Program-made: the position numbers and the translations under genes
Shown here: piece by piece, positions 1-8,939 of the stretch
Layout of the letters: each line of letters starts with the position of its first letter
Numbering within the stretch: the first letter of the stretch is position 1
Notes under the pieces: generated by a model
The model's input: only the letters and a program-made list of their open reading frames with translations
Database searches by the model: none
What the model was told of the DNA's origin: nothing
From: an uncultured Pseudovibrio sp.
Lineage (GTDB): Bacteria; Pseudomonadota; Alphaproteobacteria; Rhizobiales; Stappiaceae
DNA: 64,000 bases
Assembly: GCA_947496145.1 (NCBI GenBank)
Contig: CANMBS010000025.1
Coordinates: 1 to 64,000 of the forward strand
Reading direction: 5' to 3'

Positions 1-2
1 AT

Positions 3-61
3 CTGTATGATCCAACCGAATGCTGGAATTACTTCAAGGCTGCCGATACGTATCAAACTAA
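3..61 (+). pseudogene. C-terminal tail of an IS630-like transposase, frameshifted
   Basis: Frame 3 reads YDPTECWNYFKAA, which resembles the E-C-x-N-Y-F-x-x-A-G-Y ending of IS630/Tc1-type transposases. Adding one G at about position 45 would continue it as G-Y-V-S-N and stop at 59-61. This matches a normal ending, so a one-base deletion is inferred. Only the tail lies in the window, and the rest of the element would be to the left. The family call rests on memory of the C-terminal motif and is moderate. The frame joined to the downstream RTX frame is a different one, so the ATG at 7 is not a believable start. Confidence 0.45.
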
Positions 62-873
62 TAGCGAAAGGCTTTAGTGAACACGGTGTCACTGTTTCCT
101 TATATAACGGCGCTGTTGGCGCTTATGATGCGACTTTTTCAACTCATGATGGATTTGACTATGATGAAGGTTGGGGCGTTGATGTTCACGAACGCAAACT
201 TGCAGATGTTAACGGAGATGGACGCGATGATCTTGTCGGATTTGGTCAAAGTCAGGTAACGACACTGCTTGAAACTAACTTCCAGGATGGTGATGACAAT
301 CTGGGTGGTGGTTTAGGAAACGATACGCTATTCGGTGGTACCGGCAATGATCAGCTTGAAGGCGGCAGAGGAGCAGATATTCTACGCGGAGGATCTGGCA
401 ATGACCGCCTCGAAGGTGACCTACGTGCTGACCAGTTGTTTGGCGGCGGCGGTGACCGGTTAGATGGAGGTAGCGGAGATGATGTTTATGTCATCAATGA
501 GACTGGTGAAATCGTCATTGAACGGGCTGAAGAGGGAAATGGCAGAGTTGAAGCGTCGGTCTCTTACACACTGACTGCAAATGTTGAAGATCTATTTGCG
601 TCGTTTTCTACCCAAGGGGTAGACCCTGCAAATACTGGCCTAACGCTTACCGGGAATGGTTTGTCCAATCGAGTTGAAGGAACCGCTGCTTCTGATGTCC
701 TCAATGGTCTTGAAGGGGATGACTTCCTTTTCGGGTTTCAGGGCAATGATACTATCCGACTGACACCAGAAGCGCGCGTGATACTTTGGGAGATTGGTGC
801 CTTGAACGCCGAGATGACGCTCCACATAACGGATGGCTTCGCAAAGAACTTTGCAGGTGGCTGGCCAGTGTGA
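62..873 (+). pseudogene. VCBS/RTX calcium-binding repeat protein, truncated remnant
   Basis: The frame has an FG-GAP/VCBS-type stretch (LADVNGDGRDDLVGFG, about nt 205-245). About five glycine- and aspartate-rich RTX nonapeptides (GGxGNDxLxGG type, about nt 290-480) follow, then a DVYVINE...SYTLTANVEDL segment typical of large RTX proteins, and one last repeat pair (LEGDDFLFGFQGND). Such repeats bind Ca2+ in type I-secreted proteins outside the cell. The N-terminus is missing at an insertion-sequence border. One repeat is shortened (LFGGGGDRLDGG). After the last GND the frame turns into non-repeat sequence and stops at 873, so the C-terminal secretion signal seems lost. I read it as a decayed fragment. 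A short functional protein is less likely. Confidence 0.7.
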
Positions 874-951
874 CACAATACCTGAGCGAGAGTTCAGTTA
901 AAGAACTTTATTACTCTCTCACAGAATTTGTAAAAGAAAATCATACTGAAT

Positions 952-992
952 CCGCCGGTATCTTGCTTAATTAATGGGCAAGATACTGGCGG
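952..992. terminator. Strong stem-loop between the RTX remnant and tssA
   Basis: CCGCCGGTATCTTGC pairs with GCAAGATACTGGCGG across an 11-base loop, a 15-bp stem with one G-T type mismatch. A short T-rich stretch (TTTGTT) follows on the plus strand. It lies between the plus-strand RTX remnant and the 3' end of the minus-strand tssA, so it could stop transcription arriving from either side. This is structure read by eye; no folding energy was calculated. Confidence 0.6.
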
Positions 993-1070
993 TTTGTTCA
1001 TGCTAGGCAAGGATAAAGTGCTTTCAGATGCTAAGTTTGCGACAGAAACTCCGCAAAAGTTGTTAAGTGC

Positions 1071-2486
1071 TTATCTTTTGCGGATGAGGGTTGTGGAGCG
1101 TTTGAAAAACTCGGGGTCCCATTCTGTAATTGGCATCTCTTCAACTGAGCTTTGGAGGCGTTTAACCTGATCTGACACCATGGCGGAAAAGCCTGTGCTC
1201 GCCAGCTCTTCTAGCATGCCCAGTTCCATAAAGGCCTTCTGTCGGGGGGATTTATAAGACTTGTATTCGCCATTCCACTTGGATGCGAGGCCAGGGTTTT
1301 CGGCAAAATCGCTTAAGGTCTTGTTTTGTTGTTCATCCTCTTGCTGCATAGTAGCCTCAATATCACGGGGTTTGGTATTAAGCCAGTCCGAAACCAGGCC
1401 ATCAATAAAGAGCGTACCATCTTCAAAACAAAGCTGACGTAATTCCGGAATCCGTCCGACGAATTGCTGCGTACTCTCCAGGATAGCATTTGCTGCCAAA
1501 ACATGATCTGCTTTCAATGCCAGCTGTGCGGCCAGGTATTGGCCCTCAATCCAGAATGGCATAGAAAACAGGGTTGTTTCCAATTGATGAATGATAGCCG
1601 TATCTACCATCTTTTGTCCGGCTGCCTGCCGATATTTATCGCAGGTATCGACCGATACAGCAGGGATGATTGTCCGGTCTTCACGTTTGATCTGAGGTTC
1701 TGCAGTGATTTCTAACCAGCAGGCGTGTCTACGCAACTGGTAGATATAGGGCAGGGACGGGTCTTGCTGGAAGATAAGCGTACAAATCTCGGCAGTCATG
1801 CGTTTAAATGTACGCGCATCCATTTGTGTTGCATTGGGGCCTGCTGCTGTGCTCGCACCTACTGCCTGCGCCGGCTCTGTTTTTTCCTCCTTTGACTGCT
1901 CCTGCTGCTTCTTTTCCAGCTCAATACGCTCAAGCAGCAGGCGAAACCCTTTGGTCAGGCCATATTCAAGCAATAACTCCTGTTTGCTGAGGCGTTTGAG
2001 GCTTTCCTCCAGTCCTTCAGCTTCACTGCCCGGCTTACCGGGTGGACTATCAAGATCAAACAGCTTGCAGGTGCGACGAAGGATGAGCTCGAAGCGCCGA
2101 CCTTCCTGAGGATGAAGCTGTCTTTTTGGAAGTGTGAGATACGCATCAAGTGCGCGAAGACAGCTTGCCAGTGCGCCCCGGGTTTTACGGTTCATACGAG
2201 CAAGGAAAAGCGCTTCAAGCACCGCCAGACTTTTCTGCACACCTTGTAGAATTGACAGGGAGCTGGTCTCAACCATTGACCAATCAATAGACCCGTGAGA
2301 CAGGGTTCCGCGTTTCATCAACTCATCGCTAACCTCGTCAAAATCGGGGTGGTCTTCGATATCATCGTCAAAGGGAGTTGATATCGGAGCGAGAACAGCT
2401 TTTGCTAAATCGTCGTAGGAGGTAACGAAAATAGAAGAGGAAGCTGCGGATACAGCCTCCTCGTTATTTGCTTCTGTGGTGGTCAT
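1071..2486 (-). CDS. tssA: T6SS protein TssA (ImpA/VasJ family)
   Basis: 471 aa. TssA proteins cap the growing sheath or help assemble the baseplate in the cytoplasm. The N-terminal part (about residues 30-75) has the ImpA-type layout, with LAPIS, an acidic stretch and D-W-x-x-V. A helical middle and a charged glutamate/lysine/glutamine linker (about residues 205-230) follow. The C-terminal half has an R-R-H-A-C-W-L-E-I motif like VasJ-type TssA. It lies 5 bases downstream of tssM in the same orientation, so the two are very likely co-transcribed. The family is recognised from motifs and context. The subfamily (VasJ versus classical ImpA) is less certain. Confidence 0.75.
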   Translation of the reverse strand: MTTTEANNEEAVSAASSSIFVTSYDDLAKAVLAPISTPFDDDIEDHPDFDEVSDELMKRGTLSHGSIDWSMVETSSLSILQGVQKSLAVLEALFLARMNRKTRGALASCLRALDAYLTLPKRQLHPQEGRRFELILRRTCKLFDLDSPPGKPGSEAEGLEESLKRLSKQELLLEYGLTKGFRLLLERIELEKKQQEQSKEEKTEPAQAVGASTAAGPNATQMDARTFKRMTAEICTLIFQQDPSLPYIYQLRRHACWLEITAEPQIKREDRTIIPAVSVDTCDKYRQAAGQKMVDTAIIHQLETTLFSMPFWIEGQYLAAQLALKADHVLAANAILESTQQFVGRIPELRQLCFEDGTLFIDGLVSDWLNTKPRDIEATMQQEDEQQNKTLSDFAENPGLASKWNGEYKSYKSPRQKAFMELGMLEELASTGFSAMVSDQVKRLQSSVEEMPITEWDPEFFKRSTTLIRKR

Positions 2487-2491
2487 CTGAG

Positions 2492-5400
2492 TTACATCTT
2501 TGCTGGCAGCACAAGATCGGTAAGCGGCTGCTTACGTGTTAACGTGCTTTGGCCTTTATGGAGCAGAGAATACTTGGCTTTCTGACCTGCAAAGTTAAAT
2601 TCAATGATCGTGGAGTTGCCTTCAAAGCCTTTTACAGTGCCATGGTCGAGAAGACGGAAACCTGACCACGGGCCTTTGAATGTGATGGTATGCGGACGTT
2701 TCTTGCCGGATGGGAAGACAGTGAGTTTACTTTCCGCTTCCTTGGTAAGAACGTTAGGCCAAATTACGCGGATTGGACGCCGCGGACCGTGAGAGTAAGA
2801 CACAATCTGACCTTCAATATTCATCACTGCACGACGTAGCTTGCCAGAAAGTGTGACAGGTTGAATGTTATACTCAACACCAATCAAGCCTTCAGTATTG
2901 AAATACTGCTTACGCAGGTCGAGAATGACCTTCAGTTTATCCTGAAACTCTTTTTCGATCGCCAGATGGCGCCCGTCAATCTGCTTTGGCTCGCCTGTAT
3001 TCTCGTCCACAAACACAATTAAGTTCTTTTTATAGAAGGACTCGATTTTTCCGCCCGGACCGAAGAAACTCTCGAAATCCTCTAATGGGATTTCTTGTTC
3101 GGCAGATTTCCTGAATGGATAAAGAGGAGCGTAATTGAGGTTATAGTCTGCATAGACTTCCTCGTTCCATGCCCGCTGAAGTTCTCCTTTTGCTTCCTGA
3201 AGCAGAACTTTCCAGCTTTGGTCAGCCAGTTTAGCAAAGAAGCGGTTAAGCGGAGCTGGCAGGTCTACCCCGAGGCGTTTAATGGTGTAAATAGGGTCAT
3301 CACCTTGCAGGTTGATCCGCGCTTTGGCGCGTACCAATGCCATTTCACCGGAACGATCACCCGCCTGCCGGACTTCCTTCAGGTATTCGTAGAGCTTGAT
3401 AAGGGCTGTTTCTAAGTCTTCCAGATAGGCCTTCTCGCCTTCCTTCGCTTCAACAATGCCGTTGAGTTGCGAGAAGGCTCTGCGCACCCGCAGACCTTGC
3501 TCACGGTTAAGGTCAAACGGAAGGTCTGCGTTTACGGCTTGCTCTTTGCTGAGCTCAATGAGCTTGCCCTCATAGATTTCTGTTTCTTTTTTGACCCTGT
3601 TAATAAGACGGCGGAGTGGTTCGTCAGGCCCCGTTAAGGTCTCCAGAACATCAACGGCATGATCCAGATTGCGGAAATCTGTCACTTCCAACTGGTTCAG
3701 TGCAGAGTTCCATACACCGATGTAGTTGGAAGCATAGCGAGCAACAACTTTGCGGCGGAACTCCTCCAAATCTGCATCGGAATACTCAACCGTTTCACGT
3801 TCGTTGGCGACCCAGGCGTCTTCAACCGCAACAATAGACAGGCTATCGCTCATTTTAGTGAAGAAGTTCAGGTAGGCGTCTTTGGTAAAGAGTTCTTTTA
3901 CGCCAATTGGACCGTCATCCGCCTTACCAGCGGGAGTACCTCCGAAGACGATGTTGTATGCAGGGCCGATGTCATTGCGGAAATTCACCGGTGAGACAAG
4001 CTGGCGATCACTCACCTGTTCAATGTTGCGATAAAGCCGCAAGTCCCGGGGGATTTCCCTCAGATCGAATTGTGAGGACTCGACCAGTTCTTTGTCCAGC
4101 TTGGTTTCGAGCTGAGCTGTTTCAATGGCAAAGTTCAAATGGTTGTTGAGAGCGTTTTGCAGTTTCATATTGCCTTCAAACTGCTTTTGCCATTTCTGGG
4201 TCATCCATGCCTGAATTAACTCAGGGTTGCGGCGTTTAAGCTCTCCCAACATCAGATAGACACGCAAAGCTTCAAGCCGCTCGTTGCTATCTTTCTTTTG
4301 CTTGTCTTTGCCCATCGCCGCGATTTCGGCGCGAACGTAATTAGCTACTTCAGGAAGGAAGTAGCGATCCAGCATATCAACATAGGCTTTTTCGATTTCC
4401 GGTCCAATTTTCCGGCCTTGATAAAGCAGGAGATGAGAACCAAGCCATGTACGCTCGCGATAGTCTCCAAAGATAGAGTTTGCTGAGGTCAGGGCTCCAA
4501 GAGACTGAATATAGTTTTGCCCGGAGGCATTGGTGTTCACGGCTGGACCTTGTTTCAGCAGGTCTTCAAAAGCCTCTGAAATCTGGACAACCTGATCAGC
4601 ACGAGCTCGGTTATCCTCATAGGCCAGCCAGTACAGACTGACAAAACCGACATATACAAGAGAGGCTGCTAAACCGGAACCAATCAGGCCAATACGCTTG
4701 GCCCGTTCGATCTTGATGTTATCACCAGCCAGTCCGGCTTCCTTGAAAACAACCTGACTGAAAATACCAGAAGAGAAATACTGCTTTGACACGCCACTAT
4801 GAATAGGCAAAACAGGTGGCGTAATCTCATACTTTTGCGAGGTTGCAAGTAGAATCGGGTTACATGGTATTGCTTCTTGCCTACATGAGGAGAAGAAGAT
4901 ACCACGGATATGCGGTGCTGTTGAAAACTTGTCCTGATGAAGTGCCTTTTCCAAAAAGTCACCCAACAAGGTGTTAAGACCTGCAAGTTCACGTGTGAAT
5001 AGATAGAGACTTCGACGCTCATGTGAGGACCTGATATCGGGCATTCTATCAATAGTGCGTTCGTTCAAGCGTTCAAGGAATGTGCTGTAAGATGAGTTGA
5101 ATTCCTCTATCCATTTCCCTTGATCCCAATCGGCCTGCAACTTGAATGAGAACCCGAATGGTTCTGAACGACGTTCAGCAGGAAGGCCGGAGATGAACTC
5201 GTGAAAGCCATCGATGAGGTCGAATTTGGTTAATACCACATGTACTGTGTAGCGAGTGCCCAAAACCTCCGTCATTTCGCTTAGTCTGGCATGGATTAGT
5301 GAGGCCTTTGCTGTACGCTGTTTTGAACTTAAGGCAATAAGTTCGGACAAATCCAAGCAGAGGACGACGCCGTTGATAGGTCTGCGAGGGCGCTGTTCGC

Positions 5401-6085
5401 GCAGCAATTTCAGGAACCTGTTCCAAAGATTTTTGTAAAGAGTACCGTTATCATCATCGCTGTTGCCGTTCACGTGTTCGATGAACTGACCAGCTACATC
5501 AAACAAAACTGCTTCATCTGTTACCCAATAATCGACATCTTTCGTTGGCCGGACATGTTTGGCTTCTTCTTGTGAGAAAAAACGAGCAAGTGGGAATTTT
5601 AAGTCCGACTCAACGATAAATGAGGTTTTTCCAGAATTTGGTGAACCTAACACAACATACCAAGGTAAAGCGTAAAGACTATTTTTACGACGACTGCTAT
5701 TTCTACCACTCCAATTCTCTTGAATTGTTTTCATTGCCTGAGAGAAACTTTTCTCAAAGGTCTTAATATGCAGTATTTTAGGATCAATCGCTTTTTTGAT
5801 TTCTTCTTTGTTTTTCTTTGAAGATGATCGTTTTTTCTTAATCCATGTATAGGCTAGGTTGTTAATGCCCCAGAAAAAGGTGAGCAAAATTATTCCAACT
5901 AAACGGGCTGTGTCAGACTTGAATGGATAATAGTTACGTATTCGTACGTAATCCCCAAATAGCCATATCAACAATCCGATTAAAATTGTTACTATAAAGC
6001 TAATTACCAAGTACGACCTAATTAAACTAAAACTGTATATTAAAAACGATTTTAGTTTTGACAGAAGCTTGCCGACCATTTTCAT
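2492..6085 (-). CDS. tssM: T6SS inner-membrane protein TssM (IcmF/VasK)
   Basis: 1197 aa, usual size for TssM. It forms the T6SS trans-envelope complex with TssL and the lipoprotein TssJ. Two N-terminal membrane segments (about 23-43 and 61-81) precede a cytoplasmic NTPase-like domain with Walker A GSPNSGKTS (147-155), a D-V-A-G motif and T-K-F-D. A third membrane segment around 465-490 leads into a large periplasmic region that ends in a beta-rich IcmF C-terminal domain. Start chosen at ATG 6085; a second ATG is two codons later, and AAGCGAGA lies just upstream. It is divergent from tssB across a 263-base region. The intact Walker A suggests nucleotide binding is retained, although many TssM proteins have lost it. 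Confidence 0.95.
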   Translation of the reverse strand: MKMVGKLLSKLKSFLIYSFSLIRSYLVISFIVTILIGLLIWLFGDYVRIRNYYPFKSDTARLVGIILLTFFWGINNLAYTWIKKKRSSSKKNKEEIKKAIDPKILHIKTFEKSFSQAMKTIQENWSGRNSSRRKNSLYALPWYVVLGSPNSGKTSFIVESDLKFPLARFFSQEEAKHVRPTKDVDYWVTDEAVLFDVAGQFIEHVNGNSDDDNGTLYKNLWNRFLKLLREQRPRRPINGVVLCLDLSELIALSSKQRTAKASLIHARLSEMTEVLGTRYTVHVVLTKFDLIDGFHEFISGLPAERRSEPFGFSFKLQADWDQGKWIEEFNSSYSTFLERLNERTIDRMPDIRSSHERRSLYLFTRELAGLNTLLGDFLEKALHQDKFSTAPHIRGIFFSSCRQEAIPCNPILLATSQKYEITPPVLPIHSGVSKQYFSSGIFSQVVFKEAGLAGDNIKIERAKRIGLIGSGLAASLVYVGFVSLYWLAYEDNRARADQVVQISEAFEDLLKQGPAVNTNASGQNYIQSLGALTSANSIFGDYRERTWLGSHLLLYQGRKIGPEIEKAYVDMLDRYFLPEVANYVRAEIAAMGKDKQKKDSNERLEALRVYLMLGELKRRNPELIQAWMTQKWQKQFEGNMKLQNALNNHLNFAIETAQLETKLDKELVESSQFDLREIPRDLRLYRNIEQVSDRQLVSPVNFRNDIGPAYNIVFGGTPAGKADDGPIGVKELFTKDAYLNFFTKMSDSLSIVAVEDAWVANERETVEYSDADLEEFRRKVVARYASNYIGVWNSALNQLEVTDFRNLDHAVDVLETLTGPDEPLRRLINRVKKETEIYEGKLIELSKEQAVNADLPFDLNREQGLRVRRAFSQLNGIVEAKEGEKAYLEDLETALIKLYEYLKEVRQAGDRSGEMALVRAKARINLQGDDPIYTIKRLGVDLPAPLNRFFAKLADQSWKVLLQEAKGELQRAWNEEVYADYNLNYAPLYPFRKSAEQEIPLEDFESFFGPGGKIESFYKKNLIVFVDENTGEPKQIDGRHLAIEKEFQDKLKVILDLRKQYFNTEGLIGVEYNIQPVTLSGKLRRAVMNIEGQIVSYSHGPRRPIRVIWPNVLTKEAESKLTVFPSGKKRPHTITFKGPWSGFRLLDHGTVKGFEGNSTIIEFNFAGQKAKYSLLHKGQSTLTRKQPLTDLVLPAKM

Positions 6086-6294
6086 TCTCGCTTGAGCGTG
6101 ATCTTGTAAAATAAATTATTTACTTCGAATTTGCAGGAACTTTTCTGAGTGGTTTACTGATTTGGCAATTCTACTAAAGTTTATGGGAGGGGTTGATATT
6201 TTTTGTTGTTGCTGAAAATAGCATCAGTTACCCCTAATATAAATTCATGATTCGAAATTTGGGTAAGATTTTATCCAATATCTTGAAGTAATAG

Positions 6295-6311
6295 CTTAGA
6301 ATTTATCTAAG
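6295..6311. promoter_or_regulatory. Perfect inverted repeat upstream of tssB
   Basis: CTTAGA-N5-TCTAAG is a perfect 6-bp inverted repeat 37 bases before the tssB start, in the AT-rich 263-base divergent region (6086-6348) between tssM and tssB. It could be an operator or an RNA hairpin in the leader. No clear sigma-54 or -35/-10 promoter could be fixed in the region. Confidence 0.3.
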
Positions 6312-6348
6312 AACTATCAATAATATTATTTGGCCTTGAGGATTGATA

Positions 6349-6861
6349 ATGGCTGGTAAAGAAGGTTCTGTTGCACCTAAAGAGCGGATTAATATCCGCT
6401 ATGTCCCTGCCACTGGTGATCAGCAGGAAGAGGTAGAGCTACCATTACGTCTTGTTATGCTGGGTGACTACTTTGGCAAGGAAGATGAGACGCCGCTTGA
6501 AGATCGTGAATTGCTTTCGGTCGACAAGAATAGTTTTGCTTCTGTTATGCAAGAAGCTGGGTTGGAACGTGAGCTGAATGTCAAGAATACGCTTATTGAC
6601 GAAGATGATGCGCAGCTGGCTGTGAAGCTGAAATTTGAGGGTCTGAAGGATTTTGAGCCGGATGCAATTGTAAAGCAGGTGCCCGAGCTTAAAAAGTTGA
6701 TTGACCTGCGTGAGGCACTTGTTGCTCTGAAGGGGCCTCTCGGTAATATTCCAGCATTCCGTGGCCGTCTTGAACAACTTCTGCAGGATGATGAGCAACG
6801 AGAAAAGCTTCTGGCTGAACTGGATGCTGTTGTTGCTTCAGATGAAGAAGAAGCAAGCTAG
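6349..6861 (+). CDS. tssB: T6SS contractile sheath small subunit TssB (VipA)
   Basis: 170 aa. TssB pairs with TssC to build the cytoplasmic contractile sheath. The typical start region is present: R-I-N-I-R-Y, then E-V-E-L-P-L-R-L-V-M-L-G-D-Y, followed by the S-V-D-K-N-S-F motif. The C-terminal helix with L-R-E-A-L-V-A-L-K-G-P-L is the part that contacts TssC and is later seen by ClpV. Start taken at ATG 6349 because GAGGA lies 7-11 bases upstream; TTG 6343 would add only two residues. First gene of the plus-strand T6SS run. Confidence 0.95.
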   Translation: MAGKEGSVAPKERINIRYVPATGDQQEEVELPLRLVMLGDYFGKEDETPLEDRELLSVDKNSFASVMQEAGLERELNVKNTLIDEDDAQLAVKLKFEGLKDFEPDAIVKQVPELKKLIDLREALVALKGPLGNIPAFRGRLEQLLQDDEQREKLLAELDAVVASDEEEAS

Positions 6862-6968
6862 TTTCTGGAAGTGATTCCAAATTTATTTTGAGTGTGCTGC
6901 GGCGTTTTTATTTCTTCGTTTCCGCAGCCTTCTTTCTGAAATTTAAAACAACGTATGGACTTGATTAC

Positions 6969-8459
6969 ATGGTAGATGTATCAGCTTCCGCTGCGCAACA
7001 AGAGGCGGCCAATGCCGGTGCCGCGATCTCTCTTCTTGACCAGATCATGGAAGAGACACGCATTCGACCAGAGGACGAGGAAACTTATTCTATAGCTCGT
7101 CGTGGTGTTGAAGCTTTTATTTCAGACATCATTGCTAGCAAGCAGATAGATCAACGCATCAATCGCGTTCTGGTTGACAGGATGATTGCTGAGCTTGACC
7201 TGAAAGTGTCCAAGCAACTCGACGAAATTCTTCATGATGAGAAGTTTCAGGAAATGGAGTCCGCATGGCGTGGTTTGAAGTTACTCGTTGATCGCACGGA
7301 TTTCCGCGAAAATATCAAGATTGATATTTTGTCGATTTCCAAAGACAAGCTACTTGAAGATTTCGAGACAAGCCCGGAAGTTGTTCAGTCCGGCCTTTAT
7401 AAGCACGTCTATTCCTCCGGTTATGGTCAGTTCGGTGGTGAGCCTGTTGGTGCCATGGTTGCGAACTATGACTTTGGACCAGGCGCGCGCGATGTGAAGC
7501 TGCTGCAGTTCGTGGCTTCAATTGGTGCGATGGCCCACGCTCCGTTTATTGCTGCAGCTGATCCGAAGATGTTTGACGTAGATGACTATGTTGACCTTCC
7601 AGCACAAAAAGATCTCTTCTCTATCTACGAAGGCCCACGCTTCCGTAAATGGATGGGCTTCCGTCAGAGTGAAGATTCTCGTTATGTTGGCCTGACTTGC
7701 CCACGCTTCCTGCTTCGCATGCCTTACGACGCAGAGGAAAACCCCATAAACTCTTTTGTTTATAATGAAAATGTTACAGAAGAGCATGAGAACTACCTCT
7801 GGGGTAATACGTCCTTCCTGATGGCGACACGCCTGACAGAGAGCTTTGCAAAATATCGCTGGTGTCCAAACATTATAGGTCCGCTCTCGGGTGGTGCTGT
7901 CCATGATCTTCCTGTTCATGTGTTTGAAGCATTCGGCCAACTGGAAGAGAAAATCCCAACTGAAATTCTCGTAACAGACCGTCGCGAGTTTGAACTGGCT
8001 GAAGAAGGCTTTATTGCTCTTACCATGCGTAAGGGGTCCGACAATGCCGCATTCTTCTCCGCGAACTCAGCGCAGAAGCCGAAGATCTTTCAGAACACTA
8101 AGGAAGGTAAAGAAGCTGAGACCAACTACAAGCTTGGTACACAGCTGCCTTACATGATGATTGTGAACCGTTTGGCTCACTACATCAAAGTTTTGCAGCG
8201 TGAGCAGATCGGTTCTTGGAAGGAACGCGAAGATCTTGAGCGTGAGTTGAATACCTGGCTGAAGCAGTATGTTGCCGACCAGGAGAACCCGCCGCAAGAC
8301 GTGCGTTCGCGCCGTCCGCTTCGTGCAGCTGAAGTGATCGTTTCCGATGTTGAAGGGGATCCAGGCTGGTACCAGGTGTCCTTGAAGGTGCGTCCGCACT
8401 TCAAGTACATGGGTGCTAATTTCGAGCTGTCTCTGGTTGGTAAGCTCGATAAGGACTAA
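6969..8459 (+). CDS. tssC: T6SS contractile sheath large subunit TssC (VipB)
   Basis: 496 aa from ATG 6969, the usual TssC length. The frame is open back to 6888, but that extension is unlike the family. The sequence carries the conserved L-D-x-I-L-H-D-E-x-F-Q-x-M-E-S-A-W-R-G-L block and the R-F-L-L-R-M-P-Y block. The long C-terminal part (P-Y-M-M-I-V-N-R-L-A-H-Y-I-K, then V-S-L-K-V-R-P-H-F-K-Y-M-G) forms the sheath core. TssC with TssB forms the sheath around the Hcp tube. It lies 107 bases after tssB and 3 bases before tssE. Confidence 0.96.
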   Translation: MVDVSASAAQQEAANAGAAISLLDQIMEETRIRPEDEETYSIARRGVEAFISDIIASKQIDQRINRVLVDRMIAELDLKVSKQLDEILHDEKFQEMESAWRGLKLLVDRTDFRENIKIDILSISKDKLLEDFETSPEVVQSGLYKHVYSSGYGQFGGEPVGAMVANYDFGPGARDVKLLQFVASIGAMAHAPFIAAADPKMFDVDDYVDLPAQKDLFSIYEGPRFRKWMGFRQSEDSRYVGLTCPRFLLRMPYDAEENPINSFVYNENVTEEHENYLWGNTSFLMATRLTESFAKYRWCPNIIGPLSGGAVHDLPVHVFEAFGQLEEKIPTEILVTDRREFELAEEGFIALTMRKGSDNAAFFSANSAQKPKIFQNTKEGKEAETNYKLGTQLPYMMIVNRLAHYIKVLQREQIGSWKEREDLERELNTWLKQYVADQENPPQDVRSRRPLRAAEVIVSDVEGDPGWYQVSLKVRPHFKYMGANFELSLVGKLDKD

Positions 8460-8462
8460 GCC

Positions 8463-8921
8463 ATGCGGAAAAACGCAGAGTCCGTTGTATGGGACAGTAA
8501 ACTGCGTACTGCACGAGGCAGTTTGTTTGAGCGTTTGATTGCAGATGAGGAGGAGATTGCTCCTCCTCACGGTGCTGACCTGATTGAGGCAAAGGTTAAC
8601 TCGATCAAACGCCATCTGGTGAAGCTGTTGAACGCACGCGCTGGTGCGTCTGCAGCTACTCCAGACCTCGGGCTTGTAGATTTTAACTTATCCAGTGTGG
8701 AGACTAATGATCTCACACAGCATATTGCAGCGTCTATTCGTCATTGCATTGAAGAGTATGAGCCGCGCGTGAAGGTGCGGTCGGTCCAGTTTGTGTCAGA
8801 CCCAGACAGGCCGTTGAATTTATTGTTTAAAATCATCGTCGTGATGCCAGCCCTAAATAAGGGCGAGCAGGTGCAGATCGATATTTTGATGAAAGATGGC
8901 CGGGTTGCCCAGGTCGTTTAA
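8463..8921 (+). CDS. tssE: T6SS baseplate protein TssE (gp25-like)
   Basis: 152 aa. TssE is the homologue of phage T4 gp25, a baseplate component that starts sheath polymerisation. The sequence has the S-L-F-E-R-L start typical of the family, a middle with L-L-N-A-R, and the gp25 core I-E-E-Y-E-P-R-V, where the EPR motif is the known conserved signature. Only 3 bases separate it from tssC, so translation is probably coupled. Confidence 0.93.
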   Translation: MRKNAESVVWDSKLRTARGSLFERLIADEEEIAPPHGADLIEAKVNSIKRHLVKLLNARAGASAATPDLGLVDFNLSSVETNDLTQHIAASIRHCIEEYEPRVKVRSVQFVSDPDRPLNLLFKIIVVMPALNKGEQVQIDILMKDGRVAQVV

Positions 8922-8939
8922 GAGACAGGTTAGCGAAAC

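Noticed and set aside
786-974. Small plus-strand protein after the RTX repeats
   Set aside because: It has no family-like sequence, overlaps the RTX frame and ends inside a hairpin.
6155-6175. TTTGGCAATTC in the tssM-tssB gap as a sigma-54 promoter
   Set aside because: No GC at the -12 position, so the motif is incomplete.
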